Assembly: GCA_002314945.1 (NCBI GenBank)
Contig: DCHV01000045.1
Location: 8,640-23,283 of the forward strand
Source: Prevotellaceae bacterium UBA1743
Lineage (GTDB): Bacteria; Bacteroidota; Bacteroidia; Bacteroidales; Bacteroidaceae
Length of the DNA stretch: 14,644 nt
Direction of reading: 5' to 3'
The notes below the pieces were generated by a model. It saw nothing but the letters and a program-made list of their open reading frames with translations, did not search any database and was not told the origin of the DNA. Positions 1 to 7,321 of this stretch are shown one piece after another (the first letter of the stretch is position 1; every line of letters starts with the position of its first letter). The translations under genes and the position numbers were made by a program.

Positions 1-1283
1 TTCTGTCCCTTTTCTCTTCTGCGTTCCAATACACTCTTGGAGAGAAGGTCAAAACGATACAATACACTCAGGTCGTACATACGGTCGCCCAATTCCGAAT
101 CAGGGTTGTAATTGGCAGCACCCTCGATGCGCCACTTGGGATCAGCCTCGTTCACCATTTTCAGCACCTCTGCCATCTGATCCATGGGACGCTCGTCCAT
201 GGCGATGCAGCTGATGTCGAACCATCCCTTCTGCTTCAGGTGAGCAGTGAAATCTTTCAGGAAGGGGAACAAGAGGTCTTTGAAAGCAGCCTCTCCTGGT
301 TTGCAATGGATATGCTTCTCGCTGTTGGTAGCACAGTCATAGTACTCAAATGTATAGTGCCAGGGAACAAACGTATAGCAGTCTATCTGCTTGTCTATGC
401 CACACGACATCATGAATTCCACCCATTTGTCGAATACCGTATAATCGTATTTCCAGCTGCCGTCAATCTGCTTCATCTTGGCTATCATGCTCTCGAATGG
501 ATCGAACGTCTGGCAGTTCCAGGGGTGCTGGATGACAGAGCAGGTGATTACCTTCTGTCCTGCCTCGGCCAGGAGAGTCATCTGCGGACGCATCAGATCG
601 AAATGAGCCTTGCTCCACAGGGGGACATCGAAATAACGTGCATAGGCGTAGGGATTCTGCCACAGGTCGAGATGGAAATGCCAGTCCTTGGGAGCAGGCA
701 GCGTCTTCTCCGACACTTGCAGCGTGAAGGGTACACTCTGCTTCTGTCCATCGTATTCCACCGTCAGTTTGCCTGTGTATTTCCCTGCCTTGGCATCGGC
801 TGGCACACGGATGTCCAACCACATCGGACGTGTCGTATGCGCATCCACCTTCATTTTGTCGGTAGGATCCAGACGATCGGCCAAGAGCAAACTGTCCTTC
901 ATGTCGCCGCTCACGTTGCCCAACACATAGCGCACGAAAAACTTGCGTATGCAGGAGGAGGGGATGATGTTCTTCCCGCTCTTCAGGTCGCTCACGGTGA
1001 AACTCATTCGCTGGATATCTACGGGAGTAGAGAGGACAGCCTGAGCTGATACGCGCTCACCACGCCAAGCATACAGAACGAGCTTGTTCACAGGAGTGGC
1101 AATCTGGCTGCGTGAATAGCGAGTATCGATAGAACCCCATCCGAAAGTCACCTTCTTGAAGTTTGTCCATACTTGCTGATCACCTGGTTTAGGATCTTCC
1201 AACTCCTTGTCATTCACCTGTGCCCAGGAAGACATCGACAGGAACAAGCCTGCCAACAAAATCATACTTTTTCTTTTCATCAT
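1..1283 (-). CDS. GH123-type secreted glycosidase, C-terminus off window
   Basis: About 427 residues are visible; the reading frame is open to the left edge, so the end is missing. Residues 1-21 form a type I signal peptide (basic start, hydrophobic core, SSWA|Q), so the product is exported. An N-terminal beta-sandwich-like part (about 30-200) precedes a catalytic barrel. The key sign is the acidic pair D363-E364 in the stretch CIAMDERPMDQM. GH123 enzymes (beta-N-acetylgalactosaminidases, Pfam Glyco_hydro_123, formerly DUF4091) use such an adjacent Asp-Glu pair near this position in substrate-assisted catalysis. Two ATGs lie in tandem (1283 and 1280); either may be used. The gene starts 30 nt after the antiporter stop, so it is probably co-transcribed with the nadA unit, though the AT-rich gap could hold a weak promoter. 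No SusC/SusD pair is visible beside it. The family call is fairly firm; the substrate is inferred from the family. Confidence 0.8.
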   Translation of the reverse strand, partial: MMKRKSMILLAGLFLSMSSWAQVNDKELEDPKPGDQQVWTNFKKVTFGWGSIDTRYSRSQIATPVNKLVLYAWRGERVSAQAVLSTPVDIQRMSFTVSDLKSGKNIIPSSCIRKFFVRYVLGNVSGDMKDSLLLADRLDPTDKMKVDAHTTRPMWLDIRVPADAKAGKYTGKLTVEYDGQKQSVPFTLQVSEKTLPAPKDWHFHLDLWQNPYAYARYFDVPLWSKAHFDLMRPQMTLLAEAGQKVITCSVIQHPWNCQTFDPFESMIAKMKQIDGSWKYDYTVFDKWVEFMMSCGIDKQIDCYTFVPWHYTFEYYDCATNSEKHIHCKPGEAAFKDLLFPFLKDFTAHLKQKGWFDISCIAMDERPMDQMAEVLKMVNEADPKWRIEGAANYNPDSELGDRMYDLSVLYRFDLLSKSVLERRREKGQ

Positions 1284-1313
1284 TACTTTATTATATATTA
1301 TGGTGTTAATAAT

Positions 1314-3569
1314 TCAATTGCCTATAGCATTGTCGCCGCGGAAGGATTCCAGGTTCTTCTCTTCTCCCAACACCCAGAGAATATCCCCTGCCTGGAACAC
1401 ACGGTTGGCCTGTGTCAGTTGGATATTTCCTTCCTCATCTTCAAATCCGATGAGTGTGCAGTTGTATTGCTCCCGTATGCCACTCTCACGCAACGAGACG
1501 CCACACAACTGGGATGTGGAACGCAGCACGAGGCGTTTCAGCTTCAGTTCCTCCCCTACTATGCCCTCCTTTGTTTCCTTCGTCTCCGACTGCATCCGAG
1601 CAGAGAAGACCTCTATACTATCATCATCGCCCACTACTTCCAGCACATCGCCAGGGAAGAGTTGGGTCGAAGCATTCGGTATGTTGATGCGGATGCCTTC
1701 ACGTACGATGGCAGCCACATGAATGTTGTTCTTTCCGAAGGCAAGCGAAGCCAAGGTCTTGCCTGCCCAAGCCGTTTGTGCAGGCAGGGTGAGTGCAGCG
1801 ATATGCACGTCGCTACCCCTCAGCACATTGCCGTAGCGTAATTTGTTTCCTTTGTATATTTCTCTTTTTTTCAGGTTCTGCTTGAAGGTTCGCTCCATGC
1901 GTATGCTCATCAACTTGATGAAAGAGGAATTTACCAGTAGCACAACGAGTAGGAAGCTCGCTATCACATGCCATACCCACCAATAGGGAGACAGAAAATC
2001 CAGAATGTAATACACCACACAGGCACCGATGTAGAACTTCAGCAGCACAAACAAGACAAGGAGGAAGTGTTGCAATTTGCCCTGTTTGTTGATGAATCGT
2101 GCCTCCACCGACTTGTTCTTGCGTACCACGATAGGACGGATGCAGGGAGCCACCAGAAGAAACGTGATAATACCGCATACTATGTTCCCGGGCCAATGTG
2201 TCAGTATATTGCGGCACAGAGGCAACAGCGAGGCGAAACTCAGCAGGATGATAGCCACGCAGATGGTCATATAGGCTGCCGTCTGCAGAAGTACATCCTT
2301 CACCAGAATATTCCATGCCGATGGAAGGGTGAGGCTCTCCTTCTTCTCCTTCTCATTCTCCTTCGATTCCTTCTTCTCCAATATAGCCTTCATTTGACTG
2401 GGCAGGATGCGTTCCACGATATTATATGCTGGTTGAGCCGCCTTGATCATATAGGGAGTGAAGAAGATGGTCACTATACTCACAGCCACTACCACGGGAT
2501 ACAGGAAATCGCTTGTCACACCGAGGCTCTGTCCCATGGCGGCTATGATGAAGGCAAACTCACCTATCTGAGCCAGGGAGAAACCGCTTTGCATTGCTTC
2601 CAGCAGGGGGGAACCGGAGATGACGAAACTGAAGGTACCGAATATCATCTGCCCCAGCAAAACTGCTACGGTGATAGCGAGGATGGGCAACCAGTACTGC
2701 ATCAGCACCTCGGGTTGCACCAACATACCTACCGATACAAAGAAGATAGCGCCAAACAAGTCGCGCAGCGAAGCCACCTGCCGCTCTATCCTTTCTGCCT
2801 CCAATGTCTCAGCCAGGATGCTGCCCATCATGAAAGCACCAAAGGCCGAACTATATCCTACCTTCAGCGCACATACCACCATCAGGAAACACAAGCCTAC
2901 CGACACGATAAGCAAAGTCTCGGAATTGATGTATTTCTTGTATCGGCTCAGGAACAGAGGAACCAGATAGATACCCACGATAAACCACAGTAGCAGGAAG
3001 AAACTAAGTTTCATCAGACTTACCATCAGCTGCATCCCCTCCAGACTTCGGCTCACTGCCATCGCACTGAGGATGACCATAAGCAGGATGCCCAGGATGT
3101 CTTCGAGAATAAGAACCGACAACACACCTGATGTAAACTTCCTCGTACGCAATCCAAGGTCGTCAAATGCCTTGTAGATGATCGTCGTAGAGGACATGGC
3201 CAACATACCGCCCAAGAAAAGGCAGTCCATACTCTCCCATCCGAAGAGATGACCTACACCACTTCCTACGCCTATCATACACATCATCACACAGACAGCC
3301 GCTATGATGGGTTTCACACCCATCTTCATGATTTTCTTGAAAGAAAATTCCAGTCCCAACGTGAACATCAGGAACACCACGCCTATCTCGCTCCAGTCCT
3401 CTATACTCCCCACATCAGAAACCGAGGGAGTGTAGGGCATGTGCGGACCTGCCAGGAATCCAGCTACGATATAACCTAATACCAGAGGTTGGCGCAACCA
3501 CTTGAAGAGAATGGTAACTACACCTGCAACTATCAGAATATAAGCTAAGTCAATTACTATTTGTGGCAT
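1314..3569 (-). CDS. CPA2-family cation/proton antiporter with RCK_C-like tail
   Basis: An inner-membrane monovalent-cation/proton exchanger of 751 residues. Residues 1-390 are the Na_H_Exchanger domain with about 12 membrane segments; family marks are GLEFSFKKI (72-80), the acidic pair E156-D157 in SVLILEDILG, AFGAFMMGSILAETL (242-256) and SLAQIGEFAFII (331-342). A charged linker (about 393-415, rich in K and E) is followed by a second block of three or four membrane segments (about 425-555). The tail has two RCK_C/TrkA_C-like beta-rich domains, about 588-660 and 676-745, each with a '(Q/F)xxGDxLxVxG' pattern. I see no Rossmann RCK_N (NAD-binding) domain between membrane and tail, unlike KefB/KefC. 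The start overlaps the end of the upstream symporter gene by 13 nt, which suggests translational coupling. Whether it moves K+ or Na+ cannot be told from sequence. Confidence 0.9.
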   Translation of the reverse strand: MPQIVIDLAYILIVAGVVTILFKWLRQPLVLGYIVAGFLAGPHMPYTPSVSDVGSIEDWSEIGVVFLMFTLGLEFSFKKIMKMGVKPIIAAVCVMMCMIGVGSGVGHLFGWESMDCLFLGGMLAMSSTTIIYKAFDDLGLRTRKFTSGVLSVLILEDILGILLMVILSAMAVSRSLEGMQLMVSLMKLSFFLLLWFIVGIYLVPLFLSRYKKYINSETLLIVSVGLCFLMVVCALKVGYSSAFGAFMMGSILAETLEAERIERQVASLRDLFGAIFFVSVGMLVQPEVLMQYWLPILAITVAVLLGQMIFGTFSFVISGSPLLEAMQSGFSLAQIGEFAFIIAAMGQSLGVTSDFLYPVVVAVSIVTIFFTPYMIKAAQPAYNIVERILPSQMKAILEKKESKENEKEKKESLTLPSAWNILVKDVLLQTAAYMTICVAIILLSFASLLPLCRNILTHWPGNIVCGIITFLLVAPCIRPIVVRKNKSVEARFINKQGKLQHFLLVLFVLLKFYIGACVVYYILDFLSPYWWVWHVIASFLLVVLLVNSSFIKLMSIRMERTFKQNLKKREIYKGNKLRYGNVLRGSDVHIAALTLPAQTAWAGKTLASLAFGKNNIHVAAIVREGIRINIPNASTQLFPGDVLEVVGDDDSIEVFSARMQSETKETKEGIVGEELKLKRLVLRSTSQLCGVSLRESGIREQYNCTLIGFEDEEGNIQLTQANRVFQAGDILWVLGEEKNLESFRGDNAIGN

Positions 3570-4567
3570 ATTGTTTGTGTTTTATTGTTGTCTGTTCTTA
3601 GGAAAATGCCGGCCAACACTGTACCGCTAATACTATGATAGGCACAGCTCAGGGCACAGGGAATCACACTCAGCACTGCCATGGGATTGCTCGCTATGGC
3701 AGCAGGAGTAGCCAGAAAATTGCGTGCCAATACGGTAGCCATGCCTGCATTCTGCATACCCACCTCGATGCTCAGTGTCCTGCGCTTGGGTGTGTCGAAT
3801 CCGAAAAGTACCGCCACCAGATAACCGAGCAAGTAGCCCAATCCGTTGTGAAAGAATATTACCACCAATGTGAGCAGGAGCAGACTCATTCCATTCTCCA
3901 TCAACTGTGGATATACCTGGAAGATCACTCCACCCACGATACAGCATAGGCACAGCACGCTGAAGCCTGGCATCACCGACTGTATCTCCTGAAAGTTCTT
4001 CCTGTGTCCAAGCAAATAGTTGAACATACATCCCAAAGCCACAGGCAGCAGCGTGATGAGCAGGATATTGCGGAACATACCCCAAGCATCTATCTCGATG
4101 CTTGTACCTGCCAACCACCATACCAGCAGAGGAGTGACAAAGGGAGCCAACAGCGTGCTCACCGCCGTCATACCTACACTGTACGCCACATCACCATGGC
4201 ACAGGAAACTCATGATGTTGCTGCTCACTCCTCCAGGACAGCATCCTACCAGAATGATGCCAGCCGACAGATAGGGATCCAATTGGAAGATACGACTCAG
4301 CGACCATGCCACCAAAGGCATGATAGTGTATTGCGCCACAGCTCCTATACATATATCCAGGGGACGATGCAGCAGGATGCGAAAATCCTCCGTACGCAAC
4401 GTGCAACCCATCGTGAGCATAATCAGTCCCAATAACACACTGGCTACACACCCACGTTGTACCCAGGCAAACATATCAGGGACAAATAATGCCACTACAG
4501 CCGTCAGGATGACAAAAAAGGCTGTATATGTACTCAATAGGGAACTTAGTCGCTTCAATAATCTCAT
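3557..4567 (-). CDS. BASS-family sodium-dependent organic anion symporter
   Basis: A 336-residue membrane protein of the bile acid:sodium symporter (BASS, SBF) family, with about 9-10 hydrophobic segments. The sodium-site residues known from the bacterial homologue ASBT of Neisseria have counterparts: Q79 in AVAQYTIMP, S116-N117 in CCPGGVSSN, S130 and T134 in the next helix, and E268-V269-x-M271-Q272 in SIEVGMQNAG. It is therefore probably an active sodium-coupled carrier. Despite the family name, bacterial members carry varied organic anions; one (PanS of Salmonella) moves pantothenate precursors. Its ATG is embedded in the nadA stop (ATGA), which ties it to NAD synthesis and makes a pyridine, dicarboxylate or cofactor-precursor substrate an attractive but unproven guess. 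The 3' end overlaps the antiporter gene by 13 nt. Confidence 0.9.
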   Translation of the reverse strand: MRLLKRLSSLLSTYTAFFVILTAVVALFVPDMFAWVQRGCVASVLLGLIMLTMGCTLRTEDFRILLHRPLDICIGAVAQYTIMPLVAWSLSRIFQLDPYLSAGIILVGCCPGGVSSNIMSFLCHGDVAYSVGMTAVSTLLAPFVTPLLVWWLAGTSIEIDAWGMFRNILLITLLPVALGCMFNYLLGHRKNFQEIQSVMPGFSVLCLCCIVGGVIFQVYPQLMENGMSLLLLTLVVIFFHNGLGYLLGYLVAVLFGFDTPKRRTLSIEVGMQNAGMATVLARNFLATPAAIASNPMAVLSVIPCALSCAYHSISGTVLAGIFLRTDNNKTQTICHK

Positions 4568-5556
4568 AAACCCAACTTAGCGCTTATCTCCAACATTCTG
4601 CGAATAGGACGAATGGCTTTTTCTGCCACCTCGGCATCCACCTCTATCTGGGGATATTCGTATTTCAGACAGTTGTACAGTTTCTTCATCGTGATCAGCT
4701 TCATGTAGTTGCACTCATTGCAGGCACAACAGTTTTCTTCTGGAGGAGCAGGGATGAACGTCTTCTCCGGACAAGCCTTCTGCATCTCGTGCAGAATGCC
4801 ACATTCCGTTACCACGATAAACTCCTTCGCATCCGTATTTTTACTGTAGGAAAGCAGGGCAGCCGTACTACCCACTTTGTCAGCCAGCTTCACCACAGTC
4901 CCCTTGCACTCGGGATGTACCAGCACCTTTGCATCGGGATGCTCCTTTTTCAGGGCAAGAATCTTCTCCACCGAGAATTTCTCATGTACATGGCAAGCTC
5001 CGTCCCACAGCAGCATATCACGACCTGTTATACTGTTTATATAGCTACCCAGGTTTTTGTCAGGACCGAAGATAATCTTCTCTTCCTTAGGCAGCGAATC
5101 CACTATCTGACGTGCATTGCCACTTGTCACTACGATATCCGTCACAGCCTTGGTAGCAGCCGTCGTATTCACATAGCTTATCACCGTATGATCAGGATGA
5201 GCCTTCACAAACTCTCCGAAGGCTTCGGCTTCACAACTCTCAGCCAGGGAACACGAAGCATTCAGGTCAGGCACCAGTACCATCTTGCCGGGACAGAGGA
5301 TCTTGCTCGTCTCTCCCATGAAGTGAACGCCACACATCACGATGATGTCCGCATCCGTCTGAGCAGCTTTCTGAGCCAGAGCAAGACTGTCTCCCACAAA
5401 GTCCGCCATATCCTGCACCACACCATCCGTATAATAGTGAGCCATGATCACAGCATTCTTCTCCTTGCACATCCGCTTGATTTCCGCTTTCAGGTCAATG
5501 CCCTCAGGCACCTCCACGTCAGCGTATCCCTTTTCCTCCCAATACTTATCCACCAT
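4564..5556 (-). CDS. nadA: quinolinate synthase NadA
   Basis: Cytosolic [4Fe-4S] enzyme that condenses iminoaspartate (from NadB) with dihydroxyacetone phosphate to quinolinate in de novo NAD synthesis. The 330-residue length is normal. Substrate-site motifs are MAHYYT (38-43), MCGVHFMGETSK (74-85), YVNTTAATK (128-136) and the double His in ACHVHEKF (187-194). The cluster ligands of the three pseudo-repeats are C102 (NASCSLAESC), C217 (VHPECKG) and C282. The last lies in CCACNEC, which gives a CxxCxxC (C276, C279, C282) as in Escherichia coli NadA. The start at 5556 gives a family-typical N-terminus; no better start lies nearby. It is the first gene of the minus-strand unit and overlaps the symporter start by 4 nt (ATGA). 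A likely -7 element lies about 230 nt upstream, implying a long leader that crosses the DnaA-box cluster. Confidence 0.97.
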   Translation of the reverse strand: MVDKYWEEKGYADVEVPEGIDLKAEIKRMCKEKNAVIMAHYYTDGVVQDMADFVGDSLALAQKAAQTDADIIVMCGVHFMGETSKILCPGKMVLVPDLNASCSLAESCEAEAFGEFVKAHPDHTVISYVNTTAATKAVTDIVVTSGNARQIVDSLPKEEKIIFGPDKNLGSYINSITGRDMLLWDGACHVHEKFSVEKILALKKEHPDAKVLVHPECKGTVVKLADKVGSTAALLSYSKNTDAKEFIVVTECGILHEMQKACPEKTFIPAPPEENCCACNECNYMKLITMKKLYNCLKYEYPQIEVDAEVAEKAIRPIRRMLEISAKLGL

Positions 5557-5600
5557 ATTTTATTATTTATCCTTTTTTTTACTCTAAAGAAAGAATTACT

Positions 5601-5613
5601 GATGATGATGATG
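5601..5613. repeat. GAT trinucleotide run beside DnaA-box pair
   Basis: Four GAT units plus G, three bases from the abutting box pair at 5617-5634, with an 84 % A+T stretch on the far side. The order box - box - short G/C-containing spacer - trinucleotide run - AT-rich DNA is the layout of a basal unwinding site. The phase does not match the canonical DnaA-trio (complement of CTA units), so function is only suggested. Confidence 0.4.
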
Positions 5614-5616
5614 TCC

Positions 5617-5703
5617 TGTGGATATCGTGGATAATAATTTCTTATCAACACCACTTTTCTACTATCCACATCCACGGGTAAATTATGCACCACACTATCC
5701 ACA
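5617..5703. promoter_or_regulatory. DnaA-box-like cluster, left group
   Basis: Six 9-mers lie close to the DnaA consensus TTATCCACA within 87 bp. On the minus strand: ATATCCACA (5617-5625) and TTATCCACG (5626-5634), directly abutting. On the plus strand: TTATCAACA (5642-5650), CTATCCACA (5662-5670), TTATGCACC (5683-5691; fits TTATnCACA but for the last base) and CTATCCACA (5695-5703). Most differ from consensus by one base; none is perfect. The two groups of opposite orientation and the repeated exact 9-mer argue against chance. They lie inside the predicted nadA leader, so DnaA binding could also affect nadA transcription. Confidence 0.6.
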
Positions 5704-5785
5704 ATACCATTTCATGTCAATTGTTTTGATATGTAGTGCGAAACAACCTCTATATTCATCAGTTTTCAACTATTGTTAATAAGTG

Positions 5786-5793
5786 CAAAGATA
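5786..5793 (-). promoter_or_regulatory. Putative promoter of the nadA unit (-7 element)
   Basis: Minus-strand TATCTTTG fits the Bacteroidota -7 consensus TAnnTTTG exactly. I see no good -33 TTTG at the expected 19-21 bp spacing, so it may be weak or activated. Transcription would start near 5779 and give a leader of about 220 nt before the nadA ATG at 5556. Confidence 0.45.
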
Positions 5794-5915
5794 ATAAATA
5801 TTTATTGAATGGAATGTAGATAAAGTTCAAAAAATAGATAGAAAAGCATATTTATAACTTTTGAAAACTCCCTCCTCCTTGTTTGAAAGTTTTTTTTCCA
5901 TCTTTTGTCTTCCAC

Positions 5916-5935
5916 TTTTCAACAAGTTATCAACA
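5916..5935 (+). promoter_or_regulatory. DnaA-box-like pair, right group
   Basis: TTTTCAACA (5916-5924) and TTATCAACA (5927-5935) sit in the same orientation two bases apart. TTATCAACA also occurs exactly at 5642-5650 in the left group. TTTTCAACT at 5763-5771 is a weaker relative between the two groups. Each departs from TTATCCACA by one to three bases, so these are lower-affinity candidates at best. Confidence 0.45.
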
Positions 5936-5950
5936 TAGTTTTTTGAGATA

Positions 5951-5988
5951 AAAAAAGTCGATTGGATATCAAAACTCCAATCGACTTT
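5951..5988 (-). terminator. Rho-independent terminator of the DUF3089 gene
   Basis: A perfect 13-bp inverted repeat (AAAGTCGATTGGA at 5954-5966 with its complement at 5976-5988) encloses a 9-base loop. Read on the minus strand, the stem runs into a T tract (down to 5951), 24 nt past the stop codon of the hydrolase gene. There is no T tract on the plus-strand side, so it acts leftward only. It would keep transcription from entering the DnaA-box region. Confidence 0.85.
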
Positions 5989-6012
5989 CCATAAGGTAGT
6001 ATCTGAAAAACT

Positions 6013-6942
6013 TTAACGTCCGAAATATGCATCAATACGCTTCTGAGCATTGGCAGTCAGGTTATCGTAGAAGAACTGCCAGTCATAGAGATGATATGAT
6101 TTATCTCCGAACATATTATTTTGTAGATAGGGTTCCTCACAATTTACTATGACGGAACCTCTCTGAGGATCAATCTGAGCATCATGCTTGCCATCCAGAT
6201 TCATTTCAGCTGGAGCGTACGTATCATCGAGAGTCCAGTTAAGAGGATTGATGCACACGTCATCACCTGTCATCAAGAGATTATTTTCTGTTGCTCCAGG
6301 AGCCTCCAGATTCCACGAGATAACCACACCCGTATCCGTCTCCCCCTTTGCATATTTCAGGTGAGGATTCTCCTCATAGTAACTCTTGCCGAAGCCAAAG
6401 CCAAGAGGATATGCAGCAATCATTCTCTCCAGATATTCAGGATGAGACTTCATATACTCAGCAAGGATTAATTTTATCATGGTAGAACCCTGGGAATGTC
6501 CAGTCAGGATAAAGGGACGCCCATTGTTCAGATTCTCGAAATAGTAATCCAGGGCATTGTAGAGATCTTTCACACCCTGTTTTACCTTCATAGAATCACA
6601 TATCTCCCTGTTAGATTTCACATCAGAAAGACTATTCAGGGAGCACTGTCTATAATAAGGTGCATATTCGTTGGCAATTTTGCCTATCGCATAGCCCTGG
6701 TTCTTGTACACAACAGGGGCAAGTTGTCTCATGGTAGAATCGTTGATATCCACTACCCCGGTTTCGCTATCCATCACCAAGGTAGGATAGATATAGAAAG
6801 CATCCACTTCATGAGTAGGATTCTTTTCACATACGACCCAGTTGTTGGGATCCGAATAATCAATTTCCTGAGACTTCTCTACCGAGCATGACAATGTCAG
6901 AAACAATGCCGACAAACTGACAATAAAAGAAAATTTTTTCAT
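6013..6942 (-). CDS. DUF3089 alpha/beta-hydrolase lipoprotein
   Basis: A 309-residue protein from the ATG at 6942, chosen over a longer frame to 7110 because it begins a clean signal sequence. M1-KKFSFIVSLSALFLTLSC19 looks like a lipoprotein signal with C19 as the lipid site; the lipobox TLSC is relaxed, as is usual in Bacteroidota. The mature part matches DUF3089 (Pfam PF11288): DAFYIYPTL (47-55), YAIGKIANEYAPYYRQCSL (84-102), GRPFILTGHSQGST (141-154) with S150 as the nucleophile, and SYHLYDWQFFYDN (282-294), where H284 is a candidate catalytic His. It is thus a probable serine esterase or lipase on the cell envelope; the substrate is unknown. It is a single gene with its own promoter and terminator. 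Its plus-strand composition is strongly C-rich, like the genes to its left. Confidence 0.88.
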   Translation of the reverse strand: MKKFSFIVSLSALFLTLSCSVEKSQEIDYSDPNNWVVCEKNPTHEVDAFYIYPTLVMDSETGVVDINDSTMRQLAPVVYKNQGYAIGKIANEYAPYYRQCSLNSLSDVKSNREICDSMKVKQGVKDLYNALDYYFENLNNGRPFILTGHSQGSTMIKLILAEYMKSHPEYLERMIAAYPLGFGFGKSYYEENPHLKYAKGETDTGVVISWNLEAPGATENNLLMTGDDVCINPLNWTLDDTYAPAEMNLDGKHDAQIDPQRGSVIVNCEEPYLQNNMFGDKSYHLYDWQFFYDNLTANAQKRIDAYFGR

Positions 6943-7017
6943 AATAGTGGTATTTATTATTTTTGAAAAAGAATATTCATTCAGTGTATTGAAAGATAAA
7001 AATAACAATAGACAAGG

Positions 7018-7025
7018 CAAAGGTA
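7018..7025 (-). promoter_or_regulatory. Putative promoter of the DUF3089 gene (-7 element)
   Basis: Minus-strand TACCTTTG is a full match to TAnnTTTG, about 75 nt upstream of the ATG at 6942. It is the same octamer as the -7 element at 7825-7832. No clear -33 TTTG is seen at standard spacing, so an activator may be needed. The placement supports the short start, since a start at 7110 would lie upstream of the promoter. Confidence 0.5.
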
Positions 7026-7103
7026 GAAAAATAAAATAATATACACTCCTCCATCCTAATAAAATATTTTTTATTCTTCCTTCAAGGAGGCTTTCAGAAT
7101 TTG

Positions 7104-7175
7104 TCGTCATAGAAATGCAGAATTCTCGTCATGGAATGGAAAATATCTCGGTATAGAATGAGCGTGCTATGACGG
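7104..7175. repeat. Three 22-bp-period direct repeats plus inverted copy
   Basis: TCGTCATAGAAATG (7104), TCGTCATGGAATG (7126) and TCGGTATAGAATG (7148) recur at exactly 22 bp, two helical turns, and an inverted copy CTATGACGG lies at 7167-7175. Same-face spacing suggests an array of protein-binding sites. It lies about 80-150 bp upstream of the putative hydrolase -7 element. LytTR-type regulators bind direct repeats of this period, but the sequence does not clearly match their consensus. Confidence 0.55.
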
Positions 7176-7190
7176 AAAATTTTCCGGCGC

Positions 7191-7266
7191 GTGTGACAAA
7201 CGTGACATGTGACAAATGTGACAAACTATTTTGTCCATTTGGAAAACACCGACACGACCGTGTACC
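7191..7266 (+). repeat. Composite TGACAAA repeat, copy A
   Basis: Units TGACAAACG, TGACATG, TGACAAATG and TGACAAACT run in tandem (9, 7, 9, 9 bases), followed about 20 bases later by ACACCGACACGACCGTGT. The stretch 7193-7226 matches copy C (7663-7696) at 33 of 34 positions. It is of unknown family. Confidence 0.75.
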
Positions 7267-7280
7267 ACAGTCAGAATACC

Positions 7281-7321
7281 TTATATATATATATTATATA
7301 TTAAGATATTTATTTATATTT
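7281..7321. other. Near-pure AT tract, possible unwinding element
   Basis: 41 bases with a single G (at 7305), including an alternating TA run. It lies between repeat copies A and B, inside the interval where GC skew appears to switch. It could be an easily melted element or simply AT-rich spacer. Confidence 0.4.

Larger units (their letters stand above)
5557..6012. other. Intergenic region, candidate chromosomal origin (oriC)
   Basis: A 456 bp region without a convincing gene. It holds AT-rich DNA at 5557-5600 (about 84 % A+T by hand count) and again at about 5774-5875, a GATGATGATGATG run at 5601-5613, two groups of DnaA-box-like 9-mers (5617-5703 and 5916-5935), the putative nadA promoter and the terminator of the hydrolase gene. 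The combination of clustered boxes, AT-rich flanks and a change of GC skew across this part of the window is what a bacterial origin shows. No dnaA gene is in the window; in Bacteroidota the origin need not adjoin dnaA. The call is an inference, not a demonstrated origin. Confidence 0.55.

Noticed and set aside
463..1049. Several long plus-strand and minus-strand frames opposite or out of frame with the GH123 gene
   Set aside because: They are shadows of a gene with signal peptide, motifs and catalytic pair in another frame; none shows a family motif.
5490..5702. Minus-strand 70-codon frame over the nadA start and the DnaA boxes
   Set aside because: It is out of frame with nadA, overlaps its start and has no recognisable features.
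5557..5780. Riboswitch in the long nadA leader
   Set aside because: I could not find a conserved aptamer-like fold or a terminator hairpin before nadA; the leader is AT-rich and dominated by DnaA-box-like sites.
6943..7110. N-terminal extension of the DUF3089 protein to an ATG at 7110
   Set aside because: It would place 56 residues before a complete lipoprotein signal and start upstream of the putative promoter.
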